64,000 bases of DNA, from NCBI GenBank assembly GCA_002633025.1, contig NMRB01000448.1, positions 156,952-220,951 of the forward strand, in the 5' to 3' direction. Each line of letters opens with the position of its first letter. Position 1 is the first letter of the stretch. This DNA is from Notospermus geniculatus. Lineage: Eukaryota; Nemertea; Pilidiophora; Heteronemertea; Lineidae. Below, piece after piece: positions 55,140 to 64,000 of this stretch. The notes beneath the pieces are model-generated. The model was not told where the DNA came from and did not search any database. It was given only the letters and a program-made list of their open reading frames with translations. The position numbers and the translations under genes are program-made.

Positions 55140-56711
55140 GCTTCCCTTACAACACTATTTTTTATTTATTTACAGAATATTCCGCGAGACAATCCGTTCA
55201 GTACAAAAATAGCCAGATAGAAATGATGATATATGATAAGTTGACAGAACATATTTAAAATACATTAAATATATAATCATATACTAATACATCATTTATA
55301 TACAGTATAAATATGGCCAGCAACAGAGTGGCAATAAGACTCAGTCTGTCCCCAATGGTAACAGACAGTAAATCTTTGCTTCAGTGGGGGCCATAGTCGA
55401 AGGAAGTAAAAGCCATCTATTGTAATTGTAGTGCATTGTAATACATAATACAGCTGTTACATCATTCAAGCACGATCCCACTGATCACTAGAGATTCTGC
55501 CCATAACCACTAGAGGGCAGCAGTGGGTGGCCTACGATCGACTTCATTGTTATTCGTAATCTAAAATTCCTCATTTCTGAAAACGATTTTGTATCTGCAG
55601 CCAGAATAATGATTATCAAAATGAAAATGACCATATTGAACAATTTCCCAATTAGGGTACAAGTGGTTCAATTCTATCCTTACTCAAGGTTAGAAACTGT
55701 GAGGGAACACCCCAGGGTTGAGAATGCAGAGTGGGTCAATATGGTAGTGACATCTATAGTCACAACATTATACTAAATTTCCCTCGGTTTGAATCATCAC
55801 CATTCTTGGATTTATGAAGTATTTTGCAATGAACCAATCAGATCTAACTTCCTTTTATCCATCTGCTTTGTACGCATGCCGATCACCCATCCACGTGATC
55901 GCATAGTGATCATACTTCCTTAACATCTAGTGCCGAGGCCAACGCGCCAACCACTAGGCCATAAAGGAAATCCTCCATAGCCGGCCAGTTAAGCCGTGCC
56001 ATATAGCAGCTGCAAGGGGTTCAATGCACCATTCTCTCAAAGCAGGGTCAGAACCTCCTCCATGTCCCTTCTGAGAAAAAGGAGCCAAGTGAACCCTTTT
56101 CACCACCTACATGGCCCAGGCCAATTTTTTTGTACAGTATCGTAAACACACGAAACATGCAAAAAAGTTTGAAAGGCACCCAAGAACCATCTCATAGGTA
56201 TACATTGGAAAGCTCTCAGTGAGCGCTCTCAGCGATAACCCAAGCTAGAGGGTGTCTGCAACTTTAAAGGATTTGGCAGATTTTATTACTTTTGATGAAA
56301 GCATGGGGACTCATTAACTACAGTGTCCGCTTTTCTACCAATATTGATCTATTTCGTTTGGCCATCTATGGTTGCCCAGTGGCGCCTCTCAGCTTTCCAG
56401 AAAGTTGCCCATCGGAGGGTCTTTCTGCACTCAGGCAATTCGTCCACCGCCGAATGAGTATTTGATGACGCTCTCGCCGAAAACCACTTCGCAAAGATAC
56501 CCAGTGAATCCACACGTTCATCAATGGCCTTCCTCCAACAGTAGTCAGTAGTAAAGAGAAATCTTCTGACATTATGTACATATACATGAAAATTCCATGT
56601 CACCCTAACTTGAACTGAAATACCAATATAGGGATACAAAGAAGACATAAAGGATTCGTTCAAGTTAGAGTGACATGGATGTTAGTCCATCATTCCCGGT
56701 GTTTATCCCTT
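55140..56711 (-). other. probable 3' UTR and flank of the stomatin-like gene
   Basis: No coding segment is recognised. On the minus strand AATAAA hexamers occur near 55157-55170 (plus-strand TTTATT), which could end a 3' UTR of about 1.5 kb. A SINE-like element lies inside (55870-56095). Confidence 0.3.
55870..56095 (-). mobile_element. tRNA-like SINE, family 3
   Basis: On the minus strand TTTATGGCCTAGTGGTTGGC resembles a tRNA A box. The block GAACCCCTTGCAGCTGCTAT is shared with 10433-10600. Confidence 0.55.
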
Positions 56712-56900
56712 CTACTTCTTCATGAAGGTCTGCAAGAAGTCAATCGGCAGTGGGAAAATAATCGTGGAATTTTTCTCGGCCGAAATCGTGTTCAGCGTCT
56801 GCAGGTATCTGAGCTGCAGGGCGGCGGGAGATTCGTTGATAACTTCGGAGGCTTCCTTCAGCGCTCGGGAGGCTTTTTGTTCTCCCTCCGCGGCGATGAC
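56712..56900 (-). CDS. STOM: stomatin-like terminal exon C
   Basis: The exon has 62 codons plus TAG (56712-56714). It begins in phase 0 after TATTTCAG, with VIAAEGEQKASRALKEASEV, and runs through SPAALQLRYLQTL and AEKNSTIIFPLPID. This segment forms the end of the coiled coil and the oligomerisation and membrane-association region of the family. Confidence 0.93.
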   Translation of the reverse strand, partial: VIAAEGEQKASRALKEASEVINESPAALQLRYLQTLNTISAEKNSTIIFPLPIDFLQTFMKK

Positions 56901-59900
56901 CTGAAATACGGAGGCAGACATTGTTGAAATACAGAGGACGACATAGTAAGAAGGTGCATCATCAAACGACATTCACCTACTTCCTCCTCAAGCCTAGCGT
57001 ACATCGCCCTTGCAACTGGAAGCAACTGATCTGAGCAGTCGCTGGTGATGAACCGTATGTGCTGCGCGCACAGCGCAAATACAGCAACTCGGAAAATCTT
57101 GGAGCATCCAATCAGTCGTTATCTCCTGATCGCATACATCGACACAGCGACTGGCAGCAACTCAGGCATGTCAGGTAGCTTCCGGGGCTTTGATACTCGA
57201 TTTTGTTCAGAAAACTGGCACTGATTTAGTCATAAGCCCACGTACAACGCAGCGACTGAACAAAACTCTAGCAATTTCTCAATTCCAGCGAGTTGCAATT
57301 GTGCGTACATGTACGTGGACCGTTTCTGGTGACTGATCAGTTGCCTCCAGTTTCAGCTAGTTCCTCCTTGTTGCCACGTAGCTCAGTGGCAACAAGTTGT
57401 ACCTAGTTGCAAGTGTGAGCACCCAGAAAACGAGGAGGCATAAACTCCAAGGAGGTACAAACCAGCCGACCAAAATTCCACAGGTGTTGGACAAAGGCGA
57501 ATGTCACACAATAGGGAGGTTTCGCAAGTGCCCGGTTAGGCCCTACGACGACGTTTATCTATTGTGTGGTTATACCCAAACAATAGATAAACGTTGTCGT
57601 ATGGCCTAACCGGGCGCTTGCGAAACCTCCCTATTGTCCAACGTCGCCCAACAACAGTTATACCGACATCTTATGATACTGGAGGGTGCTATGTTTGTCA
57701 TCCATCTAGTTCTGTTAACAGATTTTATTGGTTCATCTGATGACACGGGATGAAAAGGTTGCCGATTTCATCCAATTTCATTGGACGAAAAGATGACTGG
57801 AGTGTGTATAAACAAGTCATCGGTGGTCGGTGTCGCATTTCGACATCAGATGGCGAAAGTGTAAACCCGCCTTTACACAAACTAGAAACAGTAGATGACG
57901 CCGCCGGCCTAGAAATCTTGCTATTGCGCATTCTACTGTTTCTACCAAACCTACCTTAGCTCTCGCCTCACGAGTAGCCTCAGCCTCGGCGGCCATGGCT
58001 CTCTGTAGCTGCACAGGCAGACGTACGTCCTTACTGAAATGACAAGGAGAGATTAAGATACTTATCGGCAACGTACCTTGGCGCGGGCTTCACGGGAGGC
58101 TTCGGCCTCGGCAGCCATAGCTCTCTGGAGCTGAACCGGGAGACGCACATCCTTACTGCAAAAACAGAGAAAGATAGAACGCATGTGAGTTGTGCGGTTC
58201 TAAATTTCTGGGCTGGCCGGTTGCACAAAACTCATGTTAGCGCTAACTTTATGTTAAATGACGTAAAAAGACAATGGATTTTTACGTCATCTAACATAAA
58301 GTTAGCGCTAACACCAAGTTAGCGCTATCGTGAGTTTTGTGCAACCGGCCACTGGACTTGGTTGTTTAACATAGGAACTTTTGTATCAACTGCATTCAAC
58401 TCTAGGTTGAGCAAAGTGATTGGTATTTCCAACTGCCTACTTATCTAAAATGGCCATAACGTTAAGAACTTCAAAGACAGCCTGGAAGGGTGCAATGGGC
58501 CGTTTGCTATGGTCGGACTTTAGCCTAAAGTATAGCTGAAGTTAGACTTTCTCTCGACTTGAAGCATTGAGAAAAGTCAGACTTTATTGAAAGTCTGGCT
58601 GAAATCTGACCCTAGCATACAGGCCTTGCTAGGGTCGGACTTCAGCCTAAGTATAGCTGAAGTTAGACTTTCTCTTTGCTTGAAGCATTGAGTAAAGTCA
58701 GACTTTAGCGAAAGTGTGGCTAAAGTCTGACCACAGCATACAGCCCTTACACTATTTTCAACAACCAAGTCCTGTTTTGTAGTGTTAGGAAGATTATTGT
58801 GCTAGTGCCTCTTTCTCCAGATTAGTGATTAGCAGACTTTCACTAAAATGTGGTTCCCGAAAGTTATCAGTGGTTATCAAGGGATTAACTGTTTATTAGT
58901 GTTGGTGAACGTTTCAACAAGTGGGAGAATTCATCGCAAAAGTTAGACAGTTTAACAGTTCTAGTAATGTGTAAGAGGTTCAACAAAACTACCGGTGGAA
59001 TTTCACCAATGGCAAATGTGTAATTTTTGAAAATGATGCATTATGGCAAACTTTCGTATATGTGACCCTCCACCACAAAAACCAGTCGGAAGTCGCTCTG
59101 AGGTTGGCAGGTTGGGACCAAATTATCTGTCAATTTCAGAATTGTCTGTCTGTCTGGTGTGAAGTCTGAGTGATTCTACTTTTTTCTTTATCTCCTGATG
59201 TCATCTCAGTCTGTTTAGGCTCATTTTCCGTGTGACTTCCCACTGGTTTTGTGGTGGAGGGTCACATATGATCATCCTCCAACAGCAGGGGTTTTACCTT
59301 GCTCCTCTTCATCCACTCACACTTGTGTGTAGGAGCGTATGAAGAGGAGCGAACCAAAGACCTGCTATGGGAGGATGATATATACATGTATATTGACGTT
59401 TCCATGGAACTTGTCAATAGCATGATTTTTCCTCGCCTATAGAGGTTTTTCATGTGATGTCACATTTCCTTTTCAACATGATGCCGCCATATTGGCCGTC
59501 AAAATGTCAAGCAACGTCACGGCATCAACACAGCATCAACACACAAATCCCGACGTCAAAATGTCATGACGTGATACAGACCTGCCAACCCTAACTTTGA
59601 GCTGGCTGTACTGTTTTTGAGGAATGACCATAAAATGACACTTTTCAGTGTAAAATAATGAAACGCAAAATTCTGCAGTTGTTCGTATCAGTGTATTTTT
59701 CTACACTTTAAGTGTAAAAACACAGTTTTGAGTGTAATAAACACGCTGAAATACGCTCGGTAGGCAGGTATGCGTGATAGTTTTGAAGTCATCGCCGGCC
59801 ATTTGTCAGCCAACATGGCCGTTTCTTTGCAGTCACGTGACCGTTGTGACGTCAGTGAAGAACCTCTATTATAGACAACTATCATGTGACAAAATGAAAT

Positions 59901-62746
59901 GGTCCATGGACCATGTGCTCACTGGGTTGGACATAATAGTCTAATGACAGAGGGAGGTACATATCAGTTATGAGCAATCTGGGTCAAGTCATTCCCAGAA
60001 AAGACTTTGTTGATTTTTGGGTTATGCCACCTGGTGGCCATATTGAATGTCCGATCGGGCCGAAACTTCACATGCACATAAAGGTCATCTGCAGGGGGCC
60101 ACATAGCACATTGGAGCGCTTTGGGTCAAGTCGTTCCTGAGTTACAGCACTTTGATGATTTTCGGGTTACGCCACCTGGCGGGCATATTGGATGTCCGAT
60201 CGGGCCGAAACTTCACATGNNNNNNNNNNNNNNNNNNNNNNNNNNNNNNNNNNNNNNNNNNNNNNNNNNNNNNNNNNNNNNNNNNNNNNNNNNNNNNNNN
60301 NNNNNNNNNNNNNNNNNNNNNNNNNNNNNNNNNNNNNNNNNNNNNNNNNNNNNNNNNNNNNNNNNNNNNNNNNNNNNNNNNNNNNNNNNNNNNNNNNNNN
60401 NNNNNNNNNNNNNNNNNNNNNNNNNNNNNNNNNNNNNNNNNNNTTAAATTCCGTCTCACACTCGGCTTATAGTCGGTCACCATACACTGATGTACAGGTG
60501 TTATACCAAAATGTACGGTAAGCGACTATAAACTTAGCGTGAAACCGAGGAGAACGTTTCGACTGGACAATACTTACACTTCTACACGCTCAACAAGAAT
60601 GCCCCAAGGGTCAGTCGCTTCGTCCAACACTTCCTGAGATCAAGAATAGACACAAAATACGTCACATCACTAGAAAATCACAAACTAATTCTACTGTGCA
60701 ATCCCAGGAATCTGAGGGGGTCTCAAAGTGATAGCATCTTCCCTCCCTGCCCCCTCTTTTCTCCTTCCCTCCCTCTTCCCCCTACCTCCCCCACCCTATA
60801 CCCCCCCAAGCAAAATGAATTTGAAATTCACCTGAACCAGAAAGCATTGGAAATGACCAGTGACTAATTTGAACTTAACTCTTTCAGCCCTACGGACGGA
60901 TATATCCGTTCGCCAAAATCATTCCCAAATCCTATGAACGAGTATAACCGTCGACCCCTAAATCCAATTTTCTACAATATAAGATTGGTTAAGTAGTTTT
61001 TTTAAATCCTGAAATTTTTTTTTCTTCAGAAAATCGCCAAAGATCTGGGAGTCGCGGTGAAAAACCCACCTAGGGCTGAAAGAGTTAAAGGGCCATGGTA
61101 TTCCTTCCCTATCCTGCGCTAACATACCCGCATTGGGGGAGAGCTCTATTGACAATGTTGTTAAACTACCACTTATCAACCTCGCCCCAGGCAGAGTAGC
61201 TCTCGTTCCTAGGGTATCCACACATGCATTATATTGTAATCACACATTCTCCAACACTTGGGCGAAAGGCAAGACTACAGTATTGGAGAATGATGCAATC
61301 ACCACCGGTGGCGCCGGCTGTCGAGAAAAAGTGGCCCTTTAAGCAACATGGTTCACAGCAGATGCTGACATTATAAGATCCCACTCAGATTTCAGGTTAT
61401 AAGAAAGTTAGTAAAGATGGGTCCATGCTTTTTGGGGGTGTGAGGGGCAGGAGAGCTGAAAATGATTGAAGAAATGAGATGAAAATATTTCAACCAAAAT
61501 ACCATCTAATCAAAGGTCCAGGGAAAATGGTCTGCGTGAAACTTGAAATCGACATATTCGCAGGATGAAAACCTTAAAGTGCCACTGTATGCATTAGGTG
61601 GTCGCCAATGTAACCTTTGACCTTTAGGCAACCTCGGTTATAGCTTTTTACAGATGTGATCAATGTATACCACAGTGTTAATTCATGGTGGCGAGGTTGA
61701 TCATGATCTTGTGTCAATGCAAGCTCGACAAGACTGTTCAAATCTACAATGTGTCATTTGAATGACCTAAGTTACCAATTAGGCATTGAGACTGTTGCTA
61801 CACATAAAAGAATGAGTTGAAGCATGGTACCTTACTGCAAAGCAAGATAATTTCGTGGCTGGAAATGTTTGCGAATCAAGATTTATAGACATATTCGCAG
61901 CAGGATATTTTCGCGAGTCTCTGCCATTTTTTCAGGTTTTTTTTCACGGACCATTATATCACTTGCGTGTATTTATATTCGCGACAGGAAATTTTCGTGA
62001 CTCATACTCTCGCGAAAATTTCCTGCACGCGAAAGTTTCCTGCTTTACAGTATTTGATGAAGGGTTATTCACAGTATAACAGCGTGTTGAACTTCTCAAG
62101 TGATGAAAAGGATGGCGGCCATTTTTGTCAGCTAAGGTTTTCGACATAGTATCAGTCCGGCCACGGTGTTACCACTGGCTGTGTATGGGTTGGACAGGAC
62201 ACCAGTCATATCACATTGGTTCTAGATTCTGCCACCAGCGGAGGGATACAGAGGCATACCTCATGAATACAGTGGTACTTTAACAGGAATAATTCACCAC
62301 ACCAATTTAGTTTGATTATTCAACAAAGGAAATTTCATTGTTTTCAAACGTGACTCTGTCACGTCCCAGCCGTGGTAGTAATGAACAGACGCCAGGCATC
62401 GGAGAAAAAATAATGAGAATTTCATTAAAAGGTACCGAGAAGTTGCTATTAATGAGAATAGTGCATTATTATGCATCACTGACTACGGCAATTGTTTCTA
62501 CGGATGATATGAAATAGGTACAAATGATTTTCTATAAAAAGATGGCGTATTTCCATCACTAGGCGATGAGTGATTGCAACACATCGCGACCGTTTTCCCT
62601 CGACGACATTGGCAACGACAGCGCTAAACACAAAACATCTCCACGGTGCAGTGTTCCATACGACAGCAAGGGGGCGCCACTTTTACTCACATTTCGACCC
62701 GTTCAACGAGTATGCCCCACGAGTCAGTTGCATCATCAAGATTACT
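56712..62746 (-). CDS. STOM: stomatin/MEC-2-type band-7 (SPFH) protein, 3' exons of a partial gene
   Basis: Minus-strand exons in transcript order: B2 62691-62746, B1 60578-60633, A1 58077-58155, A2 57955-58033, C 56712-56900. One B, one A and C join in frame to give the C-terminal part of the SPFH domain and the following coiled coil: ATD(P/S)WGILVERVE, then KDVRLPVQLQRAMAAEAEA, then VIAAEGEQKASRALKEA, ending FPLPIDFLQTFMKK. These motifs are diagnostic of stomatin, STOML3 and MEC-2, integral scaffold proteins of cholesterol-rich plasma membrane that oligomerise and modulate ion channels. Upstream exons (hydrophobic hairpin and N-terminal SPFH) lie beyond the right edge. Two exons are present twice. 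The tail after the last strand is shorter than in human stomatin. The intron between B1 and B2 includes an N gap near its downstream side only in the following intron (60220-60443). Confidence 0.92.
56990..57419. repeat. TAGCGTACA foldback element, degraded copy in intron
   Basis: It begins AAGCCTAGCGTACATCGCCC and TTGCAACTGGAAGCAACTGA as in 38695-39137, and ends in the AGTTGCCTCCAGTTTCAGCT block shared with 37770-37885. It lies in the intron before exon C. Confidence 0.65.
57508..57637. repeat. near-perfect intronic hairpin, arms of about 57 bp
   Basis: ACAATAGGGAGGTTTCGCAA, CCGGTTAGGCC and CGTTTATCTATTGT pair with ACAATAGATAAACG, GGCCTAACCGG and TTGCGAAACCTCCCTATTGT. The loop is about 15 bp. 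It sits in the intron between exon A2 and exon C. Confidence 0.92.
57955..58033 (-). CDS. STOM: stomatin-like exon A2 (tandem duplicate)
   Basis: The 79-nt exon starts with T completing the codon begun by exon B (phase 2), then 26 codons KDVRLPVQLQRAMAAEAEAT and REARAK, then donor GTAGGT. The acceptor is CTTGTCATTTCAG. It differs from A1 at 18 nucleotides but only one residue (T for S). Confidence 0.92.
58077..58155 (-). CDS. STOM: stomatin-like exon A1 (tandem duplicate)
   Basis: The 79-nt exon has the same phase as A2: 26 codons KDVRLPVQLQRAMAAEAEAS and REARAK, donor GTACGT, acceptor TTTTTGCAG. The intron to A2 is only 43 nt (58034-58076). Confidence 0.92.
58215..58350. repeat. intronic foldback (GGCCGGTTGCACAAAAC)
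   Basis: GGCCGGTTGCACAAAACTCA and GTTAGCGCTAACTTTATGTT pair with AACATAAAGTTAGCGCTAAC and GAGTTTTGTGCAACCGGCC; one arm has an extra copy of AGTTAGCGCTA. Located in the intron just upstream of exon A1. Confidence 0.9.
58497..58747. repeat. AGTCAGACTTTA palindromic repeat, two tandem units
   Basis: Two units of about 120 bp each open GGTCGGACTT(T/C)AGCC and close TCTGACC(C/A)nAGCATACAG. The arms are inverse repeats. A single related unit is at 31859-31951. Confidence 0.8.
59273..59377. mobile_element. CATCCTCC...GGAGGATG miniature palindrome, copy 3
   Basis: Begins CATCCTCCAACAGCAGGGG and ends GACCTGCTATGGGAGGATG; located in the stomatin intron between B1 and A1. Confidence 0.82.
59438..59870. 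mobile_element. TATAGAGG foldback element, copy with nested insertion
   Basis: The left end TATAGAGGTTTTTCATGTGA pairs with the right end CAGTGAAGAACCTCTA. Interior blocks are shared with 22001-22662. It is interrupted by the CAGACCTGCC element at 59577-59772. Confidence 0.65.
59577..59772. mobile_element. CAGACCTGCC hAT-like MITE
   Basis: Termini CAGACCTGCCAACC and GGTAGGCAGGTATG, flanked by CGTGATA at 59570-59576 and 59773-59779 (7 bp, or 8 bp with one mismatch if the right end is one base shorter). CAG-type ends and a 7-8 bp duplication suggest hAT. Length 196 bp. Confidence 0.75.
59891..60219. repeat. second GCCACCTGG repeat array, truncated by gap
   Basis: Starts GAAATGGTCCATGGACCATG and carries units GCCACCTGG(T/C)GG(C/G)CATATTG with CGATCGGGCCGAAACTTCAC. 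The last visible units are almost identical, which may explain the assembly gap that follows. Confidence 0.8.
60220..60443. other. assembly gap (224 N)
   Basis: Unresolved bases directly after near-identical repeat units; the actual length is unknown. It lies in the intron between exons B1 and A1. Confidence 0.99.
60578..60633 (-). CDS. STOM: stomatin-like exon B1 (tandem duplicate)
   Basis: The 56-nt exon runs from acceptor ATCTCAG to donor GTAAGT: 18 codons EVLDEATDPWGILVERVE plus two bases of a split codon, phase 0 in and phase 2 out. With exon A it encodes VEV-KDVRLP. Confidence 0.93.
60881..61084. mobile_element. CTCTTTCAGCCCTA TTAA-type MITE
   Basis: Perfect 14-bp termini CTCTTTCAGCCCTA and TAGGGCTGAAAGAG flanked by TTAA at 60877-60880 and 61085-61088. 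Length 204 bp. The end sequence is akin to the CCCTTTCG family at 28816 and 29205. Confidence 0.9.
61089..61338 (+). mobile_element. AGGGCCA TTAA-type MITE, copy 2
   Basis: Ends AGGGCCATGG and AGTGGCCCT flanked by TTAA at 61085-61088 and 61339-61342. Length 250 bp, collinear in inverse with 8725-8987. Its left TTAA is the right TTAA of the preceding element. Confidence 0.88.
61835..62050. mobile_element. TA-flanked CTGTAAA MITE, copy 2
   Basis: Diverged copy of 15732-15944: ends CTGCAAAGCAAGATAATTTC and GAAAGTTTCCTGCTTTACAG, TA on both sides (61833-61834 and 62051-62052), TTCGCGA-rich interior. Confidence 0.78.
62691..62746 (-). CDS. STOM: stomatin-like exon B2 (tandem duplicate)
   Basis: The exon is exactly 56 nt between acceptor TTCCCCAATTAG and donor GTGAGT: SNLDDATDSWGILVERVE plus AT, which with exon A gives isoleucine. 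Phase and length are identical to B1. It differs at the first two residues and at E/D, P/S and the split V/I. Confidence 0.88.
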
Positions 62747-62989
62747 CTAATTGGGGAAGAATAATTGAAAGCAATTAATAATATGTTCGCTGCCTTTCCT
62801 GAAATACAATAATTCCCTTAGTGTTAGTTCTGAAAAACACCGTGACGACAGTTGACAGAACAACTCCGTCAGACAGTGTGACAAGCATGACTTGCGAGAA
62901 ATAATTTCTAGCAAATCAAACAATTCACTATTCTTAATTTACATAGAATTCAAGCCGCTCTTCCACGTGACAGTTTTCTCATGATATTT

Positions 62990-63640
62990 GGCTTTCTATG
63001 GGTAACTCAGCCATAGAAAACTGGGTAAATGGAACCAACAATGGTGAATTGCCCATAGAGAGCCATGGTGCAAGAAAACTTAGTTTTCTATGGCAGAGTC
63101 AACCATAGAGAGCCATGGTGCAAGAAAACTTATTTTTCTATGGGGAATCTCCCATAGAGAGCCATAGTGTGAGAAAACTTAGTTTTCTATGGGGAGTCAC
63201 CCATAAAGAGCCATGGTGCAAGAAAACTTAATTTTCTATGGTGAAGTCATCCATAGAGAGCCATGGTGCAAGAAAACTTAGTTTTCTATGGGGAATCTCC
63301 CATAGAGAGCCATAGTGTGAGAAAACTTAGTTTTCTATGGGGAGTCACCCATAAAGAGCCATGGTGCAAGAAAACTTAATTTTCTATGGTGGAGTCACCC
63401 ATAGAGAGCCATGGTGCAAGAAAACTTAGTTTTCTTTGGTGGAGTCACCCATAGAGAGCCATAGTGCGAGAAAGCTTAGTTTTCTATCGCAGTCACCCAT
63501 AGAGAGCGGTGGTGCAAGGAAACTTAGTTTTCTTTGGTGGAGTCACCCATAGAGAGCCATGGTGTTAGAAAACTTCGTTTTCTATGGTGGAGTTATCCAT
63601 GGAGTTATCCATAGAGAGCCAAGGTGTGAGAAATCTTCCA
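62990..63640. repeat. 50-bp palindromic minisatellite with higher-order structure
   Basis: About 13 units of 48-50 bp carry CCATAGAGAGCCATGGTG, CAAGAAAACTTAGTTTTCTA and TGGNGGAGTCAC. A block of three units near 63140-63240 recurs almost exactly near 63288-63390, giving a period of about 148 bp. Probably in an upstream intron of the stomatin-like gene. Confidence 0.92.
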
Positions 63641-64000
63641 TGTGGAGTGGTGCCTTTTCCACCTTCAGCAAGCACTCCAAGTCGTCATGGCTGTTTAGTT
63701 GACTTCATTATCAATAGATGGCACAGCTAAACCAAAACATGATCCTGACCTCAGAAAACACCTTTCACCTGCCCGGATAGAGAACACTTGGATGGGTGGT
63801 TCAATCAATTTGCAATGAAAATTTATCTTGTATCGAAATTCTTGCAATTGAAAAAGATGAAAATTAAGGGTGTTACTATTAGCAGGTTTGCAGGTAGAAC
63901 GAGCTGCCTTCTCCTGAAAATTTGAAAAAGAACTGGGCCATTATTTTGGGTTCAATATTCTGATATTTGTGACCCGATCTAGCAAAAGTAAGTGCAAGTC
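63641..64000. other. right edge, nothing recognised
   Basis: No stomatin exon or repeat was recognised in the last 360 bases. Confidence 0.4.

Noticed and set aside
57955-58155. Exon pair as a haplotype assembly duplication
   Set aside because: The copies differ at 18 of 79 positions with one amino acid change and have distinct introns and splice sites, which does not fit allelic duplication.
60121-60521. Open frames crossing the N gap
   Set aside because: Artefacts of translating Ns; the flanks are GCCACCTGG repeat units.

Overview
This window is nuclear DNA from an animal. It has spliced genes with GT-AG introns, two intronless three-RRM genes, tRNA-derived SINEs and a very dense population of short non-autonomous DNA transposons. 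The mix of families (SIRT4, POFUT1, ELAV/Hu and stomatin) together with the repeat style (TAGGCCTA-rich tracts, ACATGT microsatellites, many foldback elements) suggests a marine invertebrate. A non-vertebrate deuterostome (lancelet, hemichordate or echinoderm) is my best guess; a lophotrochozoan is not excluded. Species cannot be fixed from the sequence alone.

Genes. (1) Exon 1 of a POFUT1-like protein O-fucosyltransferase lies on the minus strand (4216-4330) and runs off the left edge through a long first intron. (2) Head-to-head with it, about 1 kb away, is a complete three-exon SIRT4 gene (5306-7623, plus; 334 aa). (3) Two intronless ELAV/Hu-type RNA-binding protein genes, both minus, lie about 30 kb apart: 16562-17875 (437 aa, with an expanded RGG/GY-rich linker) and 47351-48358 (335 aa, short hinge). 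(4) The 3' half of a stomatin/MEC-2-type gene (minus, 56712-62746) enters from the right edge. Two consecutive stomatin exons are each present twice in tandem. Lengths and phases match within each pair, so splicing in both members would break the frame. One pair is separated by only 43 nt. This is a strong candidate for mutually exclusive alternative splicing and is the best finding here.

Everything else is intergenic or intronic and dominated by repeats. Many element boundaries can be read directly from terminal inverted repeats (TIRs) and target-site duplications (TSDs): a PIF/Harbinger-like MITE (TWA TSD, two copies); several unrelated families that share CAGGG termini and 5-bp TSDs; TTAA-flanked families, one pair of which shares a single TTAA; TA-flanked mariner/Tigger-like elements; a foldback element with a 9-bp TSD; and a set of palindromes nested inside one another (51094-51497). 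At least four tRNA-derived SINE types occur, plus minisatellites at 10933-11114, 30501-30671 and 62990-63640. One 224-base N gap (60220-60443) and single Ns at 3916, 5094 and 25514 mark assembly uncertainty.

The genes do not form a pathway or operon. Their proximity looks like ordinary metazoan gene order, apart from the possible shared POFUT1/SIRT4 promoter and the two ELAV-like paralogues. No rRNA, complete functional tRNA, CRISPR array or intact transposase was seen.
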